Positions 1 to 8,716 of a stretch of DNA of 21,265 bases are shown here, piece after piece. The number at the start of each line of letters is the position of its first letter. Position 1 is the first letter of the stretch. Source of the stretch: a virus; the IMG/VR virus record IMGVR_UViG_3300021347_000048, positions 1-21,265 of that record, one strand, 5' to 3'. The translations under genes were made by a program, and so were the position numbers. The notes beneath the pieces are model-generated. The model was not told where the DNA came from and ran no database searches. It was given only the letters and a program-made list of their open reading frames with translations.

Positions 1-1
1 G

Positions 2-262
2 ATCGGAGCGTCTGGGGAGGATTTAATGAAAGTGACGCGGCTTATTCCGGATGTTACATCATTGGAAAGCGCAGACGTTTACTTTACCACTAGACTATAT
101 CCTACTGCACCGGCAACTACGCATGGGCCTTTTGATTTATCCAATCCGACCTCAGTTAGATTTCAGGGGAGGCAGGTTCGCATGAAAATAGAAGGCCAAG
201 AAACAACCAACTGGAGAGCTGGAGCTATGCGCTTAGAAGTCAGCCCCGGAGCGAAAAGATGA
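2..262 (+). CDS. C-terminal part of a large tail or DNA-stabilisation protein (5' partial)
   Basis: The reading frame is open from base 2, so the true start probably lies upstream of the window. An ATG at 26 with GGGAGG before it is possible but would leave only 78 residues. The visible end (motif TSVRFQGRQVRMKIEG, then NWRAGAMRLEV and a Gly/Arg-rich last few residues) resembles, from memory, the conserved C-terminus of large podovirus tail or packaged-DNA-stabilisation proteins, where a beta-rich domain is followed by a short RxxRL-type end. It would act in the virion at the head-tail junction or tail. The stop codon overlaps the next start (ATGA), which suggests translational coupling to the C1q-like protein. 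The family assignment rests on motif resemblance only; the partial status is my inference from the missing upstream stop. Confidence 0.6.
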   Translation: MGASGEDLMKVTRLIPDVTSLESADVYFTTRLYPTAPATTHGPFDLSNPTSVRFQGRQVRMKIEGQETTNWRAGAMRLEVSPGAKR

Positions 263-918
263 GTCTAGCTGAAAGGCCGCCACCCGCAGGAGGCTTGGAT
301 GTCCGGCGGTGGGCAGACAGACTGAATGATTACTTGGTGCGAACTAAGTCGAAACTGGTTTTCTATGTTGCCGGGGACTCCCCTGTCGATGACGGGATAA
401 TTCTATGGGATAGGGAAGGATACCCGGTTATCTCTAAAGACAACCAGTGGCGGCAAATTGTACTAGCTGACGGTTACGGAGAAATAGCCTGCACTACTAG
501 CCAAGTAGCTACCTCTGCCGATACTGCGTATCAGATACCGTTTAACTCTACCAGCACTAATGGTGGCATCTCTGTTAACGCATCTGACAACACTCGAATA
601 GACTTTGTTGAGGCAGGGGTTTACAGCATTACTGGGCACATACAGATAAAGAGTAGCAGTGCGGCCAGCAAGACAGTGTATTACTGGCTATCTGTAAATG
701 GCACCAGCGTAGGCCACTCTGAGCGCCTGACAGTGCATAACAATAATGCCTTTGCCATTCTTGCAGTAACAGACCAGATAGAACTGAACGCAGGCGATTA
801 CATACAGTTTAACTACGCGGTAGATGACGTTAGCCTTTGGCTCGATGCCTCCGCCGCAACCGCTTTCGCTCCGGCGTCTGAGGCGGCTAGAATCAGTATC
901 ACGCGATCACGCCAATAA
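259..918 (+). CDS. C1q/TNF-like fibre or head-decoration protein
   Basis: 219 residues. The N-terminal ~75 residues (RRWADRLNDYLVRTKSKLVF, then IILWDREGYPVIS and WRQIVLADG) look like an attachment domain of the kind found at the start of small marine-phage fibre or appendage proteins. Residues ~78-218 are Ser/Thr/Asn-rich beta-type sequence with FVEAGVYSITGHIQI, LTVHNNNAFAILAV and LNAGDYIQF, the pattern of a C1q/TNF jelly-roll that normally trimerises. A likely role is an adsorption appendage or a decoration on head or tail. The gene begins inside the stop of the upstream tail gene. It could instead be a capsid fibre; position next to a tail gene makes a tail appendage slightly more likely. 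Confidence 0.6.
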   Translation: MSLAERPPPAGGLDVRRWADRLNDYLVRTKSKLVFYVAGDSPVDDGIILWDREGYPVISKDNQWRQIVLADGYGEIACTTSQVATSADTAYQIPFNSTSTNGGISVNASDNTRIDFVEAGVYSITGHIQIKSSSAASKTVYYWLSVNGTSVGHSERLTVHNNNAFAILAVTDQIELNAGDYIQFNYAVDDVSLWLDASAATAFAPASEAARISITRSRQ

Positions 919-933
919 TGGTATAATCAGCCC
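912..933 (+). promoter_or_regulatory. Extended -10 promoter, TGGTATAATC type
   Basis: TATAAT at 922-927 is preceded by TGG, giving a perfect extended -10. No good -35 lies 16-18 bp upstream. The predicted start is near A934, giving a ~22-nt leader to the gene at 956. The 22 bases here match 19762-19783 almost exactly apart from one A/G difference and one inserted C. The core TGGTATAATC also occurs on the minus strand at 11853-11844. Confidence 0.6.
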
Positions 934-955
934 ATATAAGACACAGGATTAAATA

Positions 956-1327
956 ATGGCCGCAAGTATCAATGAAGAGCTAGAACGCTGTAAGGATTGG
1001 ATTGAGGCCGCCCTAGAGTATTCTGGAGGCACGCATGAGTGGAGCGACATTGTTGATGGCATTCACTCCCTGAGATACCAGTTTTGGCCTGCTGAAAGAG
1101 GCTGTGCAGTTACAGAAATTATTATGTTCCCAAAGAAAAAAATATTTCATGTATTTTTGGCCGGGGGCGAGATGGATCAGATTGTAGATATGAATGACTC
1201 AGCGGCGCAGTTTGCAAAAGCGCAGGGCTGTGACGGAATGTCGATAGCTGGCCGAAAAGGCTGGTCTAGGGTCCTAAAAAACGAAGGGTGGACTGAGTCG
1301 TTCACCACATTAGCTAAGGAGCTATAA
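956..1327 (+). CDS. Conserved-looking phage protein, possibly GNAT-like
   Basis: 123 residues, with AGGA about nine bases before the ATG. It has an N-terminal helix (EELERCKDWIEAAL), a central hydrophobic strand pair (VTEIIMF, IFHVFLAGG), and a C-terminal GRKGWSRVLKNEGW motif. That ending resembles the last part of acetyltransferase-fold proteins found in podovirus virion gene clusters, but I see no acetyl-CoA pyrophosphate loop that would prove a GNAT enzyme. The gene lies between the appendage gene and the Gln-rich virion proteins and is followed two bases later by the next start, so it belongs to the late structural operon. A structural or assembly role is inferred from context; the enzymatic alternative is weak. 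Confidence 0.65.
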   Translation: MAASINEELERCKDWIEAALEYSGGTHEWSDIVDGIHSLRYQFWPAERGCAVTEIIMFPKKKIFHVFLAGGEMDQIVDMNDSAAQFAKAQGCDGMSIAGRKGWSRVLKNEGWTESFTTLAKEL

Positions 1328-1328
1328 G

Positions 1329-1874
1329 ATGAGTGGCGGCAAAGGCGGAAGCCAAACAACACAAGCAGAAATCCCAGAGTGGGCAAGAGAGCCTACTGTC
1401 AGAAACCTAGCGCGTGCGGAAGCGGCTCAACAGATTGGCTATCAGCCATACATGGGTCCAGACCTTGCGGCGTTTAATCCAATGCAAGAAGCGGCTTTTC
1501 AGAGCCAGATTGATGCGGCTAACGCATTTGGTTTTGCTACCCCTTCCTCTCCTTTTCAGGGTATGCCTGAAGCGCAGGACTTCGGCGGCGGAATAATGGG
1601 CTACAGTGCCTTTCCTATTTTTGAGCAGGCTCAGCAAGAACTGGCTCAAAGAAATCCAGAACAGCAGGCGCGATATGATGCGCTGTTTGGTGGAACCGGG
1701 GCACAGTATATGCGCAATCCATTTGCGTCTAGCCAAACATCTAGCCAAGGCGGACCGTATATGTCTAACTTAGGGTCTTTAGAGCAAAACCTAAGACAGT
1801 ACCCTGTAACAGATTACAGAGGGATGGGGCCTGATCCGCAATTTCCACAATTTCCAGAAGAGGATGAACGATAA
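1329..1874 (+). CDS. Gln/Pro/Gly-rich virion-associated protein
   Basis: 181 residues, with AAGGAG seven bases upstream of the ATG, inside the end of the previous gene. The sequence is low-complexity: Gln-, Ala-, Pro- and Gly-rich with short helical stretches (PMQEAAFQSQIDAANAF, FEQAQQELAQRNPEQQARYDALF). No signal peptide, membrane segment or catalytic motif is visible. Its composition and position at the head of a run of Gln-rich genes suggest an internal virion or ejection-related protein. The stop and the next start overlap in TAATG. I do not recognise a named family. Confidence 0.65.
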   Translation: MSGGKGGSQTTQAEIPEWAREPTVRNLARAEAAQQIGYQPYMGPDLAAFNPMQEAAFQSQIDAANAFGFATPSSPFQGMPEAQDFGGGIMGYSAFPIFEQAQQELAQRNPEQQARYDALFGGTGAQYMRNPFASSQTSSQGGPYMSNLGSLEQNLRQYPVTDYRGMGPDPQFPQFPEEDER

Positions 1875-2641
1875 TGGGTATGGGAGGACAGACTAGAGCG
1901 CAAGACACGACTACTAACCCGCAGGCTGCAAACATGAACCAATTAGCCGCGCAGGCTGTGCAAGGCGGCATGGCAGGAACAGTTGCGGCTGGAGGGTATC
2001 AGCCAATGAATGTTCAAGCTGGGGCGGTTGGGGATACAGACCTGTCTAGCTACCAAAATCCATATACGCAACAAGTTGTAGATGCTAATGCCGCTGACAT
2101 AATGCGATCTGCGCAGATGGGGCTAAACACGCTTGGTGCGCAAGCACAGTCCGCTGGAGCATTTGGCGGTTCTAGGCACGGCGTTGCAATGGGCGAGCTT
2201 GGGAGGGGTGCTTTATCGAATATTGGGCAACAATCAGCCGCCCTACGGCAAGCTGGGTTCCAGCAGGCACAGCAAGCCGCTACAGGCGATATTAACCGGC
2301 AGATGCAGGCTGATCTTGCTAACCAGTCAATGGGGTTACAGGGTGCCAACCTGCAAATGCAGGGTGCGCAACAGCTCGCTAATTTAGGTAACCTTGGGTT
2401 TGGTATGGGACGACAGGTCCAGTCAGATCTTATGAATCAGGGTAATATACAGCAGTTGATGCAACAGCAGTTGATTGACGCGGCACGCCAGCAGTTTGCC
2501 GGGTACACCGGGGCGCCAGCCTCAACTATCGGGTATGTGTCGCAAGCTCTTGGCGCTTCACCGATTCCTCAGAGCCAGACAACGCAAAACAATCCGGGTC
2601 TGTTCGATTATCTGACTTTGGGAGCCAGCGTGTATGGATAG
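1874..2641 (+). CDS. Gln/Ala/Gly-rich internal virion (ejection) protein
   Basis: 255 residues. It contains NPYTQQVVDANAADIMR and AGAFGGSRHGVAMGELG, followed by long Gln-rich amphipathic helices (QQSAALRQAGFQQAQQAA; MQADLANQSMGLQGANLQMQ) and a Gly-containing C-terminus. This pattern is common in podovirus proteins that are packaged in the head and injected with DNA, comparable in character to P22 gp7 or T7 gp14, though I cannot claim homology. Start is fixed by the TAATG overlap with the upstream gene. The last eight bases overlap the following gene, so expression is probably coupled. Confidence 0.65.
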   Translation: MGMGGQTRAQDTTTNPQAANMNQLAAQAVQGGMAGTVAAGGYQPMNVQAGAVGDTDLSSYQNPYTQQVVDANAADIMRSAQMGLNTLGAQAQSAGAFGGSRHGVAMGELGRGALSNIGQQSAALRQAGFQQAQQAATGDINRQMQADLANQSMGLQGANLQMQGAQQLANLGNLGFGMGRQVQSDLMNQGNIQQLMQQQLIDAARQQFAGYTGAPASTIGYVSQALGASPIPQSQTTQNNPGLFDYLTLGASVYG

Positions 2642-2984
2642 CCTATACAATCCAGAGACAGATAAGGAAGCCATAATGCGCAAGATGATAGAGGATGCGC
2701 AAATGGTTGATTACGAAAGCAAGTCGAACATGACCGTTGACCCTTCAGCTGAAATAGCCGTTGGCGATATCGTGCAAGAAATTGCTAATCCCCCCGGCGC
2801 TGTATCTGATTTAGAAATTGACAAGCTCCTTGGTGCAACTAGCAGTTATAAAACGATAGACGCTCCAGCAATGGCGCCTTTGCAGAAGCAGTATGTCCCT
2901 ATGCAAGACAATGCGGTGCAGGCACTAAGCCCCACGGGCATAATGGAATTAATAGAAAAAGCCCGTCAAATGGGCCAAATGTGA
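2634..2984 (+). CDS. Small acidic hypothetical protein of the virion operon
   Basis: 116 residues, starting within the last codons of the Gln-rich protein (overlap ATGGATAG). It has Met-rich helices (EAIMRKMIEDAQMVDYESK) and a Pro-containing central part (APAMAPLQKQYVPMQDNAV), ending in an amphipathic helix. No catalytic or membrane features are visible. Tight packing between two candidate ejection proteins suggests a virion component or assembly factor. Family not recognised. Confidence 0.6.
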   Translation: MDSLYNPETDKEAIMRKMIEDAQMVDYESKSNMTVDPSAEIAVGDIVQEIANPPGAVSDLEIDKLLGATSSYKTIDAPAMAPLQKQYVPMQDNAVQALSPTGIMELIEKARQMGQM

Positions 2985-2994
2985 GGTTTACTCA

Positions 2995-4203
2995 ATGAGT
3001 GCTTTAAGAGATATGTCTGTTGTTGACGTTAAGGCAGAGCTTGAAAGAATGCAGAGGATGCGAGAATTGCAGTCTCCTAAGTCAGGCGGGCTTCTTGATG
3101 GCATTTTGGAGCCATCTCAGGGCGCCCCAATGATGCAACCCCCTATTCCCGCTCCCGCAATGCAACAGCCTCCTGCGCCAAAGCAGGGCTTTATGGATAG
3201 GGTCAAAGGATTCACTCAGGATCAGACAAAAATGGCTCGGCTGGCTTCTGCATTTAATCAGATGCGAATGAACCCCAGCGCCGCTATTGATCAGCGTGCT
3301 AGTGACCTGATGGCCATGCAAGCCGCAAGAAAACAATCTAATCAGACCGTAGAGATGCTGCGAAGATCTAATGATCCGACAGCCCGGCAAGTGGCGGATA
3401 TGATTGAGGCAAACCCAGCTAACGCAAGCGCTATTTATCAAGCATACGTTACATCACAGTTTAAAGCGCCAAAAGAAACTTACACGCAAATGACTGGCGC
3501 ACAAATAAACGAGCAGATGGGCGTTGACGCTTACGAGGAAAATGCAATATTCAATGTCGGCGGAGTCTCAGGCAAAGTATCTCAGGTTGGCGGTGGCGGT
3601 GTTGCGATTGATCTAGGTGGCGATCAGCAGCCGGAAGGTCTGGTGGCACTAGATAAGGCCTACGCAAAAGATCATCTGGACTGGACTAGAGGCGGTGGCT
3701 CAGATATGGCGGCTCAAGTAGCGCAAATTAATACCGTGCTACAGAATCTAGAGGAAGGCGCAGAGCTAACAGGCCCCGCCATTGGCTTGATTAATAATGT
3801 TGGATTGCTTGCGCTCGTTAACCCAGATGCTCAGGATGCCAAAGAGCAAGTTGAAGAAGTGGTGCAGAGAAACTTGAGGCTAGTGCTTGGCCCACAGTTT
3901 ACAGAGAAGGAAGGCGAGCGTTTGATTTCCCGCGCTTACAACCCAATGTTATCTCCAGAGAAAAATATTGCACGCTTGAGAAAGCTGTATCTTCAAATGG
4001 AGGTTTCGCGCAAACAGCGTGAGGCGATGGCTGACTACTTTGGCAAAAACTTTACTCTCCGTGGCTATGAAGGCCCACAGCCAAATATTGCTGACTTCTA
4101 CACCGCGCTGTCTGGTTTGAGTGTAGGTCAGGTCGTTAATGGGTACAAGTACCTTGGGGGTGACCGCATGGTTGAAAGCAACTGGCAAAAAGTAGGCCAA
4201 TAA
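2995..4203 (+). CDS. Putative internal virion protein
   Basis: 402 residues, with GAGG upstream of the ATG. Order: short N-terminal helix; Pro/Met/Gln-rich linker (~45-65); helical segment (~70-155, with RKQSNQTVEMLRRSNDPTAR); a Gly-rich stretch (~185-215); then a long helical domain (~235-345, with EKEGERLISRAYNPMLSPEK) and a C-terminal domain ending GYKYLGGDRMVESNWQKVG. The helix-rich architecture with flexible linkers and its place in the cluster fit a DNA-ejection or internal core protein. No enzymatic motif such as a transglycosylase Glu site is evident. Function is inferred from context. Confidence 0.6.
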   Translation: MSALRDMSVVDVKAELERMQRMRELQSPKSGGLLDGILEPSQGAPMMQPPIPAPAMQQPPAPKQGFMDRVKGFTQDQTKMARLASAFNQMRMNPSAAIDQRASDLMAMQAARKQSNQTVEMLRRSNDPTARQVADMIEANPANASAIYQAYVTSQFKAPKETYTQMTGAQINEQMGVDAYEENAIFNVGGVSGKVSQVGGGGVAIDLGGDQQPEGLVALDKAYAKDHLDWTRGGGSDMAAQVAQINTVLQNLEEGAELTGPAIGLINNVGLLALVNPDAQDAKEQVEEVVQRNLRLVLGPQFTEKEGERLISRAYNPMLSPEKNIARLRKLYLQMEVSRKQREAMADYFGKNFTLRGYEGPQPNIADFYTALSGLSVGQVVNGYKYLGGDRMVESNWQKVGQ

Positions 4204-4204
4204 T

Positions 4205-6379
4205 ATGACTGATCAAAAACCGTGGACAATCCAGAATCCGGATGAGAGGTTGCCTTGGACCATTCCCGATGATGATACAAGTGCCTCTGTTGGCCCTTCA
4301 GCGTATACAAATACAATTATGCAGTTACCCGATGGTAGCCGGATTGTGCAAGACGTTGATGCTGGTAGGGTAGCCATTATTGGCCCAGATGGTCGGGTTA
4401 ACGATGACCAAGAAATGGCGATGTCAGTCTTAAATGAGGCGATGAACAGAACCCGTCAAATAGGATTAGCTGAGCAGGCTCCATTTACTGCTGGCGTTGC
4501 CAAAACACTTGGCAGCATTCCATATGTTGGCGAGGGAATTGATGAGTTAGCTGGTCAGTTGGGCATTGCTGACCCACAGTATATAAGAGACTTAAAAAGA
4601 GGCGTAGAGGAAGGCTATCCAATCCCCTCGGCCGTTGCCAAGACCGCAGGAATAGGGACAGGTGTTGTGGGAGCAAGCAGGCTTCCTGTTATGCGCACAT
4701 CGTCTATTCCTGAAGCTGCAGTAAAGTATGGAGCAACTGGCGGATTATTTGGCGCTAGTGAGGGAGGTGTCTCGGGATATTTAGGCGGGACGGGCGGTCC
4801 TACAGACCCTAGCAGAATGCAGGGAGCTACAGAAGGGGCCAAGTGGGGGGCTATTTTTGGCGTGCCTTTGGGAATGGCTGGTGGCGCAAGTCAACAGTTT
4901 GTTAGTCAGCGTGGCGTTCAAGGATTGGGCAAGAAGATTGCTGATCAACTAGGCGTTAGCCCTGAAGCTGGAACTATTATTGCTCAAAGTTTAAATTTAA
5001 ATTCCACGTTAGATGAGGCCGTGAACAACATTAGACGCGCAGGCACAATGGGGATGATTGCTGATGCAGATATTGCGACAGCACGCCTTCTTGCCAGTGC
5101 CAGTAACTTAGGGTCTCCGCAAGCGGCTAGATCTGCTCAAGTTGTCCCTGAAAGATCTAAAGCGCAATCAGAAAACCTTGTTACATATATGGATGAGGCT
5201 TTGGGGGCGGCCCCGGTTGGAACGCAAACAGTTATGGGTCAGGCGTATCAACGCACTGCACCACAGCGCTCACGGGCGTATGACGAGGCATTCTCTACCC
5301 CAATAGACTACGCCTCACCGTCTGGCATTAGCTTAGAAAACACCCTTAACCGGGTAGGCGCAATTGAGCCCGCTTTGATGCGGCAAGCTATTCAAGAAGC
5401 AAACAAAGAAATGATGACTGCGGGAAAAAGAAACCTGCAAATCATGGCAGACATTGCAGATGACGGAACAGTTACGTTCCAAGAGATGCCTAACTTACTA
5501 CAGGTTGATGAGCTTAAAAAAGCACTACAGAGCATTGCCGCGCAACAAATAGATAACGTCGGAAGGCAAACACAGGCAGGCAGAAGATACTCTCTGCTTG
5601 CTACCGAGGTAAGGGATGCCGCAGTAAAGGCGGTGCCATCGTATGCTAATGCGTTACGGCTTGGTCAATCTACAATTAGGGAGGCGGACGCACTGGCACA
5701 AAGTGGAGCGCTTTTAAGAAGAGCCACTTCCGTAGAGGATGTGATAGGTTTGGTGAAAGGCGCTGATCAGCCTACCTCGGATGCTTTGCGCACAGCGTTG
5801 CGTTTAGAAATTGACAACATGATGGGTGAGGTTAGGACTAGCTTTTTACAGGGTGGTGATTCAGCTATCAAGCAGGCCAATAAAGTATTGACAGAGTTGT
5901 TTGCGCCAAACAATGTTAAAAAAATGAAGTTGATTTTAGGTGATGAAGGGTATGCGGCTTTGCGCCCTAAAATGGATGAAGTTGCCAGCGCATTGCAATT
6001 GCAAGGGCAGGTCAGAGAAGGCTCTCAGACGGCTGGTAGGCAACAGTTTGCGAAAAACGTAGAGGATGTAGCTAGGGGTGGGGTTGTTGAGACACTGAAG
6101 CGAGGCGAGGTTCCCGGAACTCTTAAAGGATTAATACAAGGCCTCACAGGCGCTACTGATGTCGCTTATGCTGACAAGCAAAATGAGCTGCTTGGGGAGA
6201 TTGTTCGCGCCCTTACAGAAAAGCGAGGAAAGGACGCAGAGGCCGCACTAATCTATATACAGGAAGCCCTACAGGGAGCGCCGATAACCGAAGCGAAGCA
6301 ATCGTTTATAGCCAATACTGCGAGAAGAGCTCTTGTTGGCGCTGGTAGAGAACAAGCACCCATAACCGGACAGGAATAA
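4205..6379 (+). CDS. Large putative ejection/internal core protein
   Basis: 724 residues, the largest complete protein here. The N-terminal ~70 residues contain repeated Pro-Trp-Thr-Ile (KPWTIQNPDERLPWTIPDD) and a PDGSRIVQDVDAG segment. Residues ~145-230 are Gly/Ala-rich and weakly hydrophobic (AGIGTGVVGAS, KYGATGGLFGASEGG, KWGAIFGVPLGMAGG), resembling glycine-zipper segments that insert into membranes. The rest (~235-720) is mainly helical, with many Ala, Gln and Arg residues. This matches the behaviour of podovirus proteins such as P22 gp16, which enter the host envelope during infection, but it is an analogy rather than demonstrated homology. It lies directly before the portal gene, three bases apart. 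Confidence 0.6.
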   Translation: MTDQKPWTIQNPDERLPWTIPDDDTSASVGPSAYTNTIMQLPDGSRIVQDVDAGRVAIIGPDGRVNDDQEMAMSVLNEAMNRTRQIGLAEQAPFTAGVAKTLGSIPYVGEGIDELAGQLGIADPQYIRDLKRGVEEGYPIPSAVAKTAGIGTGVVGASRLPVMRTSSIPEAAVKYGATGGLFGASEGGVSGYLGGTGGPTDPSRMQGATEGAKWGAIFGVPLGMAGGASQQFVSQRGVQGLGKKIADQLGVSPEAGTIIAQSLNLNSTLDEAVNNIRRAGTMGMIADADIATARLLASASNLGSPQAARSAQVVPERSKAQSENLVTYMDEALGAAPVGTQTVMGQAYQRTAPQRSRAYDEAFSTPIDYASPSGISLENTLNRVGAIEPALMRQAIQEANKEMMTAGKRNLQIMADIADDGTVTFQEMPNLLQVDELKKALQSIAAQQIDNVGRQTQAGRRYSLLATEVRDAAVKAVPSYANALRLGQSTIREADALAQSGALLRRATSVEDVIGLVKGADQPTSDALRTALRLEIDNMMGEVRTSFLQGGDSAIKQANKVLTELFAPNNVKKMKLILGDEGYAALRPKMDEVASALQLQGQVREGSQTAGRQQFAKNVEDVARGGVVETLKRGEVPGTLKGLIQGLTGATDVAYADKQNELLGEIVRALTEKRGKDAEAALIYIQEALQGAPITEAKQSFIANTARRALVGAGREQAPITGQE

Positions 6380-6382
6380 AAA

Positions 6383-8482
6383 ATGGAACTAAAACCATTA
6401 GACAGAGATGATATCGAAAACATTGCGAGGACAGCCGTTGAGGACTGTGTTGACTTTGTTGAGTCAGAGATTGCGTTTGACCGACTTAAAGCCCAAAGGT
6501 ACTACGAGGGCGGAGTTGATATAGGCGAAGAAGAAGGCCGTTCTAGCGTAGTTTCGACAAAGGTGCGCGATACTATCCGGGCGATCAAACCTAGCCTTAT
6601 ACGCTCATTCCTGCAGTCTGACAACGCTGTTGAGTATATCCCTATGGGTCCAGAGGATGTGCAGTTTGCAGAGCAGGCGACCAAGTACATTAATTACAAG
6701 TTTGAAGAGCTGAAGGGTTACAAGGTTCTGTACGATGCCTTTCACGATGCGCTGCTTAAAAAGAACGGCATTGTTAAGGCTTACTGGGACACTTCAGTTG
6801 ATGCTGAGACGTTTACTTTTAACAACCTAAACGACATGGAGTTTACAGCGATTGTTAACGATGATGGCGTAGAGGTCCTAGAGCACACTACGCGCATCGA
6901 GATGGAAATAGACCAGATGGGAATGCAGGTAGAGGCTCCTCGCCATGACCTCAAGATCATCAGAATGCAGGACATGGGAGAGCTTAAAATTGAGTCTGTC
7001 CCCCCTGAAGACTTTTTTATCGATTCACGCGCCACGTCTATCGAAGACGCTTTTTGCGTTGCTCACAGAACAGAGATGACTGTCAGCGAGCTGGTGGAGA
7101 TGGGCTTTGATTTTGAAGATGTATATGAGCTTGGCGGCGCTGATGATTCAGGTTCGTTTTCTGACATGGAGGAGTTTGAGCGGACAGGCTATCACGACAG
7201 CTACAACGACTCTAACGAGCAAGATCCTTCCATGCGGCTAGTTATGGTCACTGAAGCGTACATGAAGATTGACGTTGACGGAACGGGTGTTGCCCAGTTG
7301 CACAAGCTGGTTCTAGGCGGTGACAGCTATAAGCTTTTGAGCTTCGAGCTTACTGGCGTAGCACCGTTTGCTAACTTTCAGATTGACCCAGAGCCACACA
7401 CATTTTACGGAAACTCTATTGCTGACCTAATCGTTAACGACCAAGACAGTAGCACTGCGTTGCTTAGAGGGGTGCTAGATAACATTGCCCTTACTAACAA
7501 CCCGCGCACCGAGATTGTTGATGGGGTGGTAAACATTGACGATGTTCTCAACAATGAGATTGGCGGAATTGTCCGGGTTAAGCAGGGAGGCGCAATACAG
7601 CCTTTGACTGTGCCGTTTGTAGCGGGCCAGACATTGGGCGCTATACAGTATTACGATCAAGAGATTGATGCTAAGACAGGTGTAAGCAAAACAAGCTTAG
7701 GCCTTAATCCTGACGCCCTGCAAGCCAACACCGCAACCGCTGTTATGGCAAGTATGCAAGGCGGCGCCAGTCAGATAGAGATGATGGCAAGGAACATAGC
7801 AGAAGGCGGAATGACCCAACTGTTCAAGCTGATGCTAAAGCTGGTTATTGAAAACTGCGATGAGCAGACAATGATGCGCGTTGTAGGCGGAAACTATCAG
7901 CCGGTTGATCCTAGAGTCTGGAACAAAAAGATGGACGTCCGGGTTAACGTAGGTTTGGGCACAGGAAAAGAAGAGCAAAAGCAGGCCGCTTTGCAACAAG
8001 CTCTGCAGATTCAAATGCAGATATTCCAGTCCTACGGTATGGGCAACGGTGTTGTTGGCATGACGCAGATACGGAACACGTTGTCAGATATATTGGCAAT
8101 GAACGGTTTGCGAAACAGCGACAGGTATTTCTTGCCTATGGACCAGCAGACAGAAGCGGCTATGATGCAACAGCAACAGCAACAAGCGGCTCAACAGCAA
8201 CAGGCGTTAACGCAACCAGAGGCGTATGTACAGGCAGAGCAGATCAAGGCGCAGGCTAAGGCTACCTCTGACATGGCTAAGCTTCAGATAGACGCACAGA
8301 AGGCCATAGCGGCAGATGACCGGGAACGCGATCAAATGGATCAGGACCTGCTTGTAGACGCCGCAGAGATCTTGGGCAAGTACGGCACCGCAGTAGACAC
8401 CGCAAGAATTAAAGCGGAGCAGGCGGCTCCTAGATACCCAGACAGCACCCCCGTACAAGCTGTAACGGGCGGTAGATTTTGA
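6383..8482 (+). CDS. Portal protein, P22-like type
   Basis: 699 residues, close to the 725 of P22 portal. The dodecameric portal forms the DNA channel at one head vertex and is the packaging dock for the terminase. The N-terminus contains RLKAQRYYEGG, then SSVVSTKVRDTIRAIKPSLI and LKKNGIVKAYWDTS, typical of this portal class; the middle holds the wing/stem region (EPHTFYGNSIADLI, DALQANTATAVMASMQGG). The C-terminal ~130 residues are Gln-rich helix (polyglutamine around 595-615), matching the coiled barrel that extends into P22-type heads. AGGA lies upstream of the ATG. Its stop overlaps the TTG start of the next gene. The head-proximal genes that follow (scaffold, coat) support the call. Confidence 0.85.
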   Translation: MELKPLDRDDIENIARTAVEDCVDFVESEIAFDRLKAQRYYEGGVDIGEEEGRSSVVSTKVRDTIRAIKPSLIRSFLQSDNAVEYIPMGPEDVQFAEQATKYINYKFEELKGYKVLYDAFHDALLKKNGIVKAYWDTSVDAETFTFNNLNDMEFTAIVNDDGVEVLEHTTRIEMEIDQMGMQVEAPRHDLKIIRMQDMGELKIESVPPEDFFIDSRATSIEDAFCVAHRTEMTVSELVEMGFDFEDVYELGGADDSGSFSDMEEFERTGYHDSYNDSNEQDPSMRLVMVTEAYMKIDVDGTGVAQLHKLVLGGDSYKLLSFELTGVAPFANFQIDPEPHTFYGNSIADLIVNDQDSSTALLRGVLDNIALTNNPRTEIVDGVVNIDDVLNNEIGGIVRVKQGGAIQPLTVPFVAGQTLGAIQYYDQEIDAKTGVSKTSLGLNPDALQANTATAVMASMQGGASQIEMMARNIAEGGMTQLFKLMLKLVIENCDEQTMMRVVGGNYQPVDPRVWNKKMDVRVNVGLGTGKEEQKQAALQQALQIQMQIFQSYGMGNGVVGMTQIRNTLSDILAMNGLRNSDRYFLPMDQQTEAAMMQQQQQQAAQQQQALTQPEAYVQAEQIKAQAKATSDMAKLQIDAQKAIAADDRERDQMDQDLLVDAAEILGKYGTAVDTARIKAEQAAPRYPDSTPVQAVTGGRF
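8168..8203 (+). repeat. CAA/CAG run encoding polyglutamine in the portal
   Basis: A short CAACAG-type trinucleotide repeat encodes two Gln blocks separated by Ala-Ala in the portal C-terminal barrel. Such a tract can vary by slippage in whole codons without breaking the frame. Confidence 0.6.
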
Positions 8483-8712
8483 ACATAAAAGACAAGGCGG
8501 CAAGGTTTAGGAATTTAAGCAACGACGAAACCTTTAAGGAAGTCGTTCAAGAGATTAAGGATCAGCAATCAAGCGTGTTCCTTAACAGCCAGTCTCAGAT
8601 AGAGACTATTAAAGACGCGCATGATATAATCAAGGCGCTTAACTACATCGAGAATCACTTTAACACTGTGTTTACAGACGAGGCGATTTTCGATAAAAAG
8701 CAGAAGGATTAG
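8479..8712 (+). CDS. Small helical protein between portal and scaffold
   Basis: 77 residues from a TTG start at 8479-8481 that overlaps the portal stop. The sequence is mostly charged helix (FKEVVQEIKDQQ, QIETIKDAHDIIKALNYIE) ending in a Lys-rich tail, with no Cys and no membrane segment. The frame remains open from a start coupled to portal termination and stops four bases before the scaffold start, so it fits the operon well. I do not recognise a family. A head-assembly accessory role would be inferred from position alone. The unusual start codon suggests low, coupled translation. Confidence 0.65.
   Translation: MNIKDKAARFRNLSNDETFKEVVQEIKDQQSSVFLNSQSQIETIKDAHDIIKALNYIENHFNTVFTDEAIFDKKQKD
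8622..8630 (+). promoter_or_regulatory. Candidate internal extended -10 before scaffold and coat
   Basis: TGATATAAT followed by C (TATAAT at 8625-8630) resembles the TGGTATAATC sites elsewhere in the window. It lies in coding sequence ~87 bp upstream of the scaffold start and lacks a clear -35. It could boost scaffold and capsid transcription, but chance occurrence in AT-rich codons is quite possible. Confidence 0.25.
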
Positions 8713-8716
8713 TACC

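Noticed and set aside
1407-1748. Minus-strand ORF of 113 codons opposite the Gln-rich virion protein
   Set aside because: No ribosome site or promoter, composition is that of a complement, and the plus-strand gene is coupled to both neighbours.
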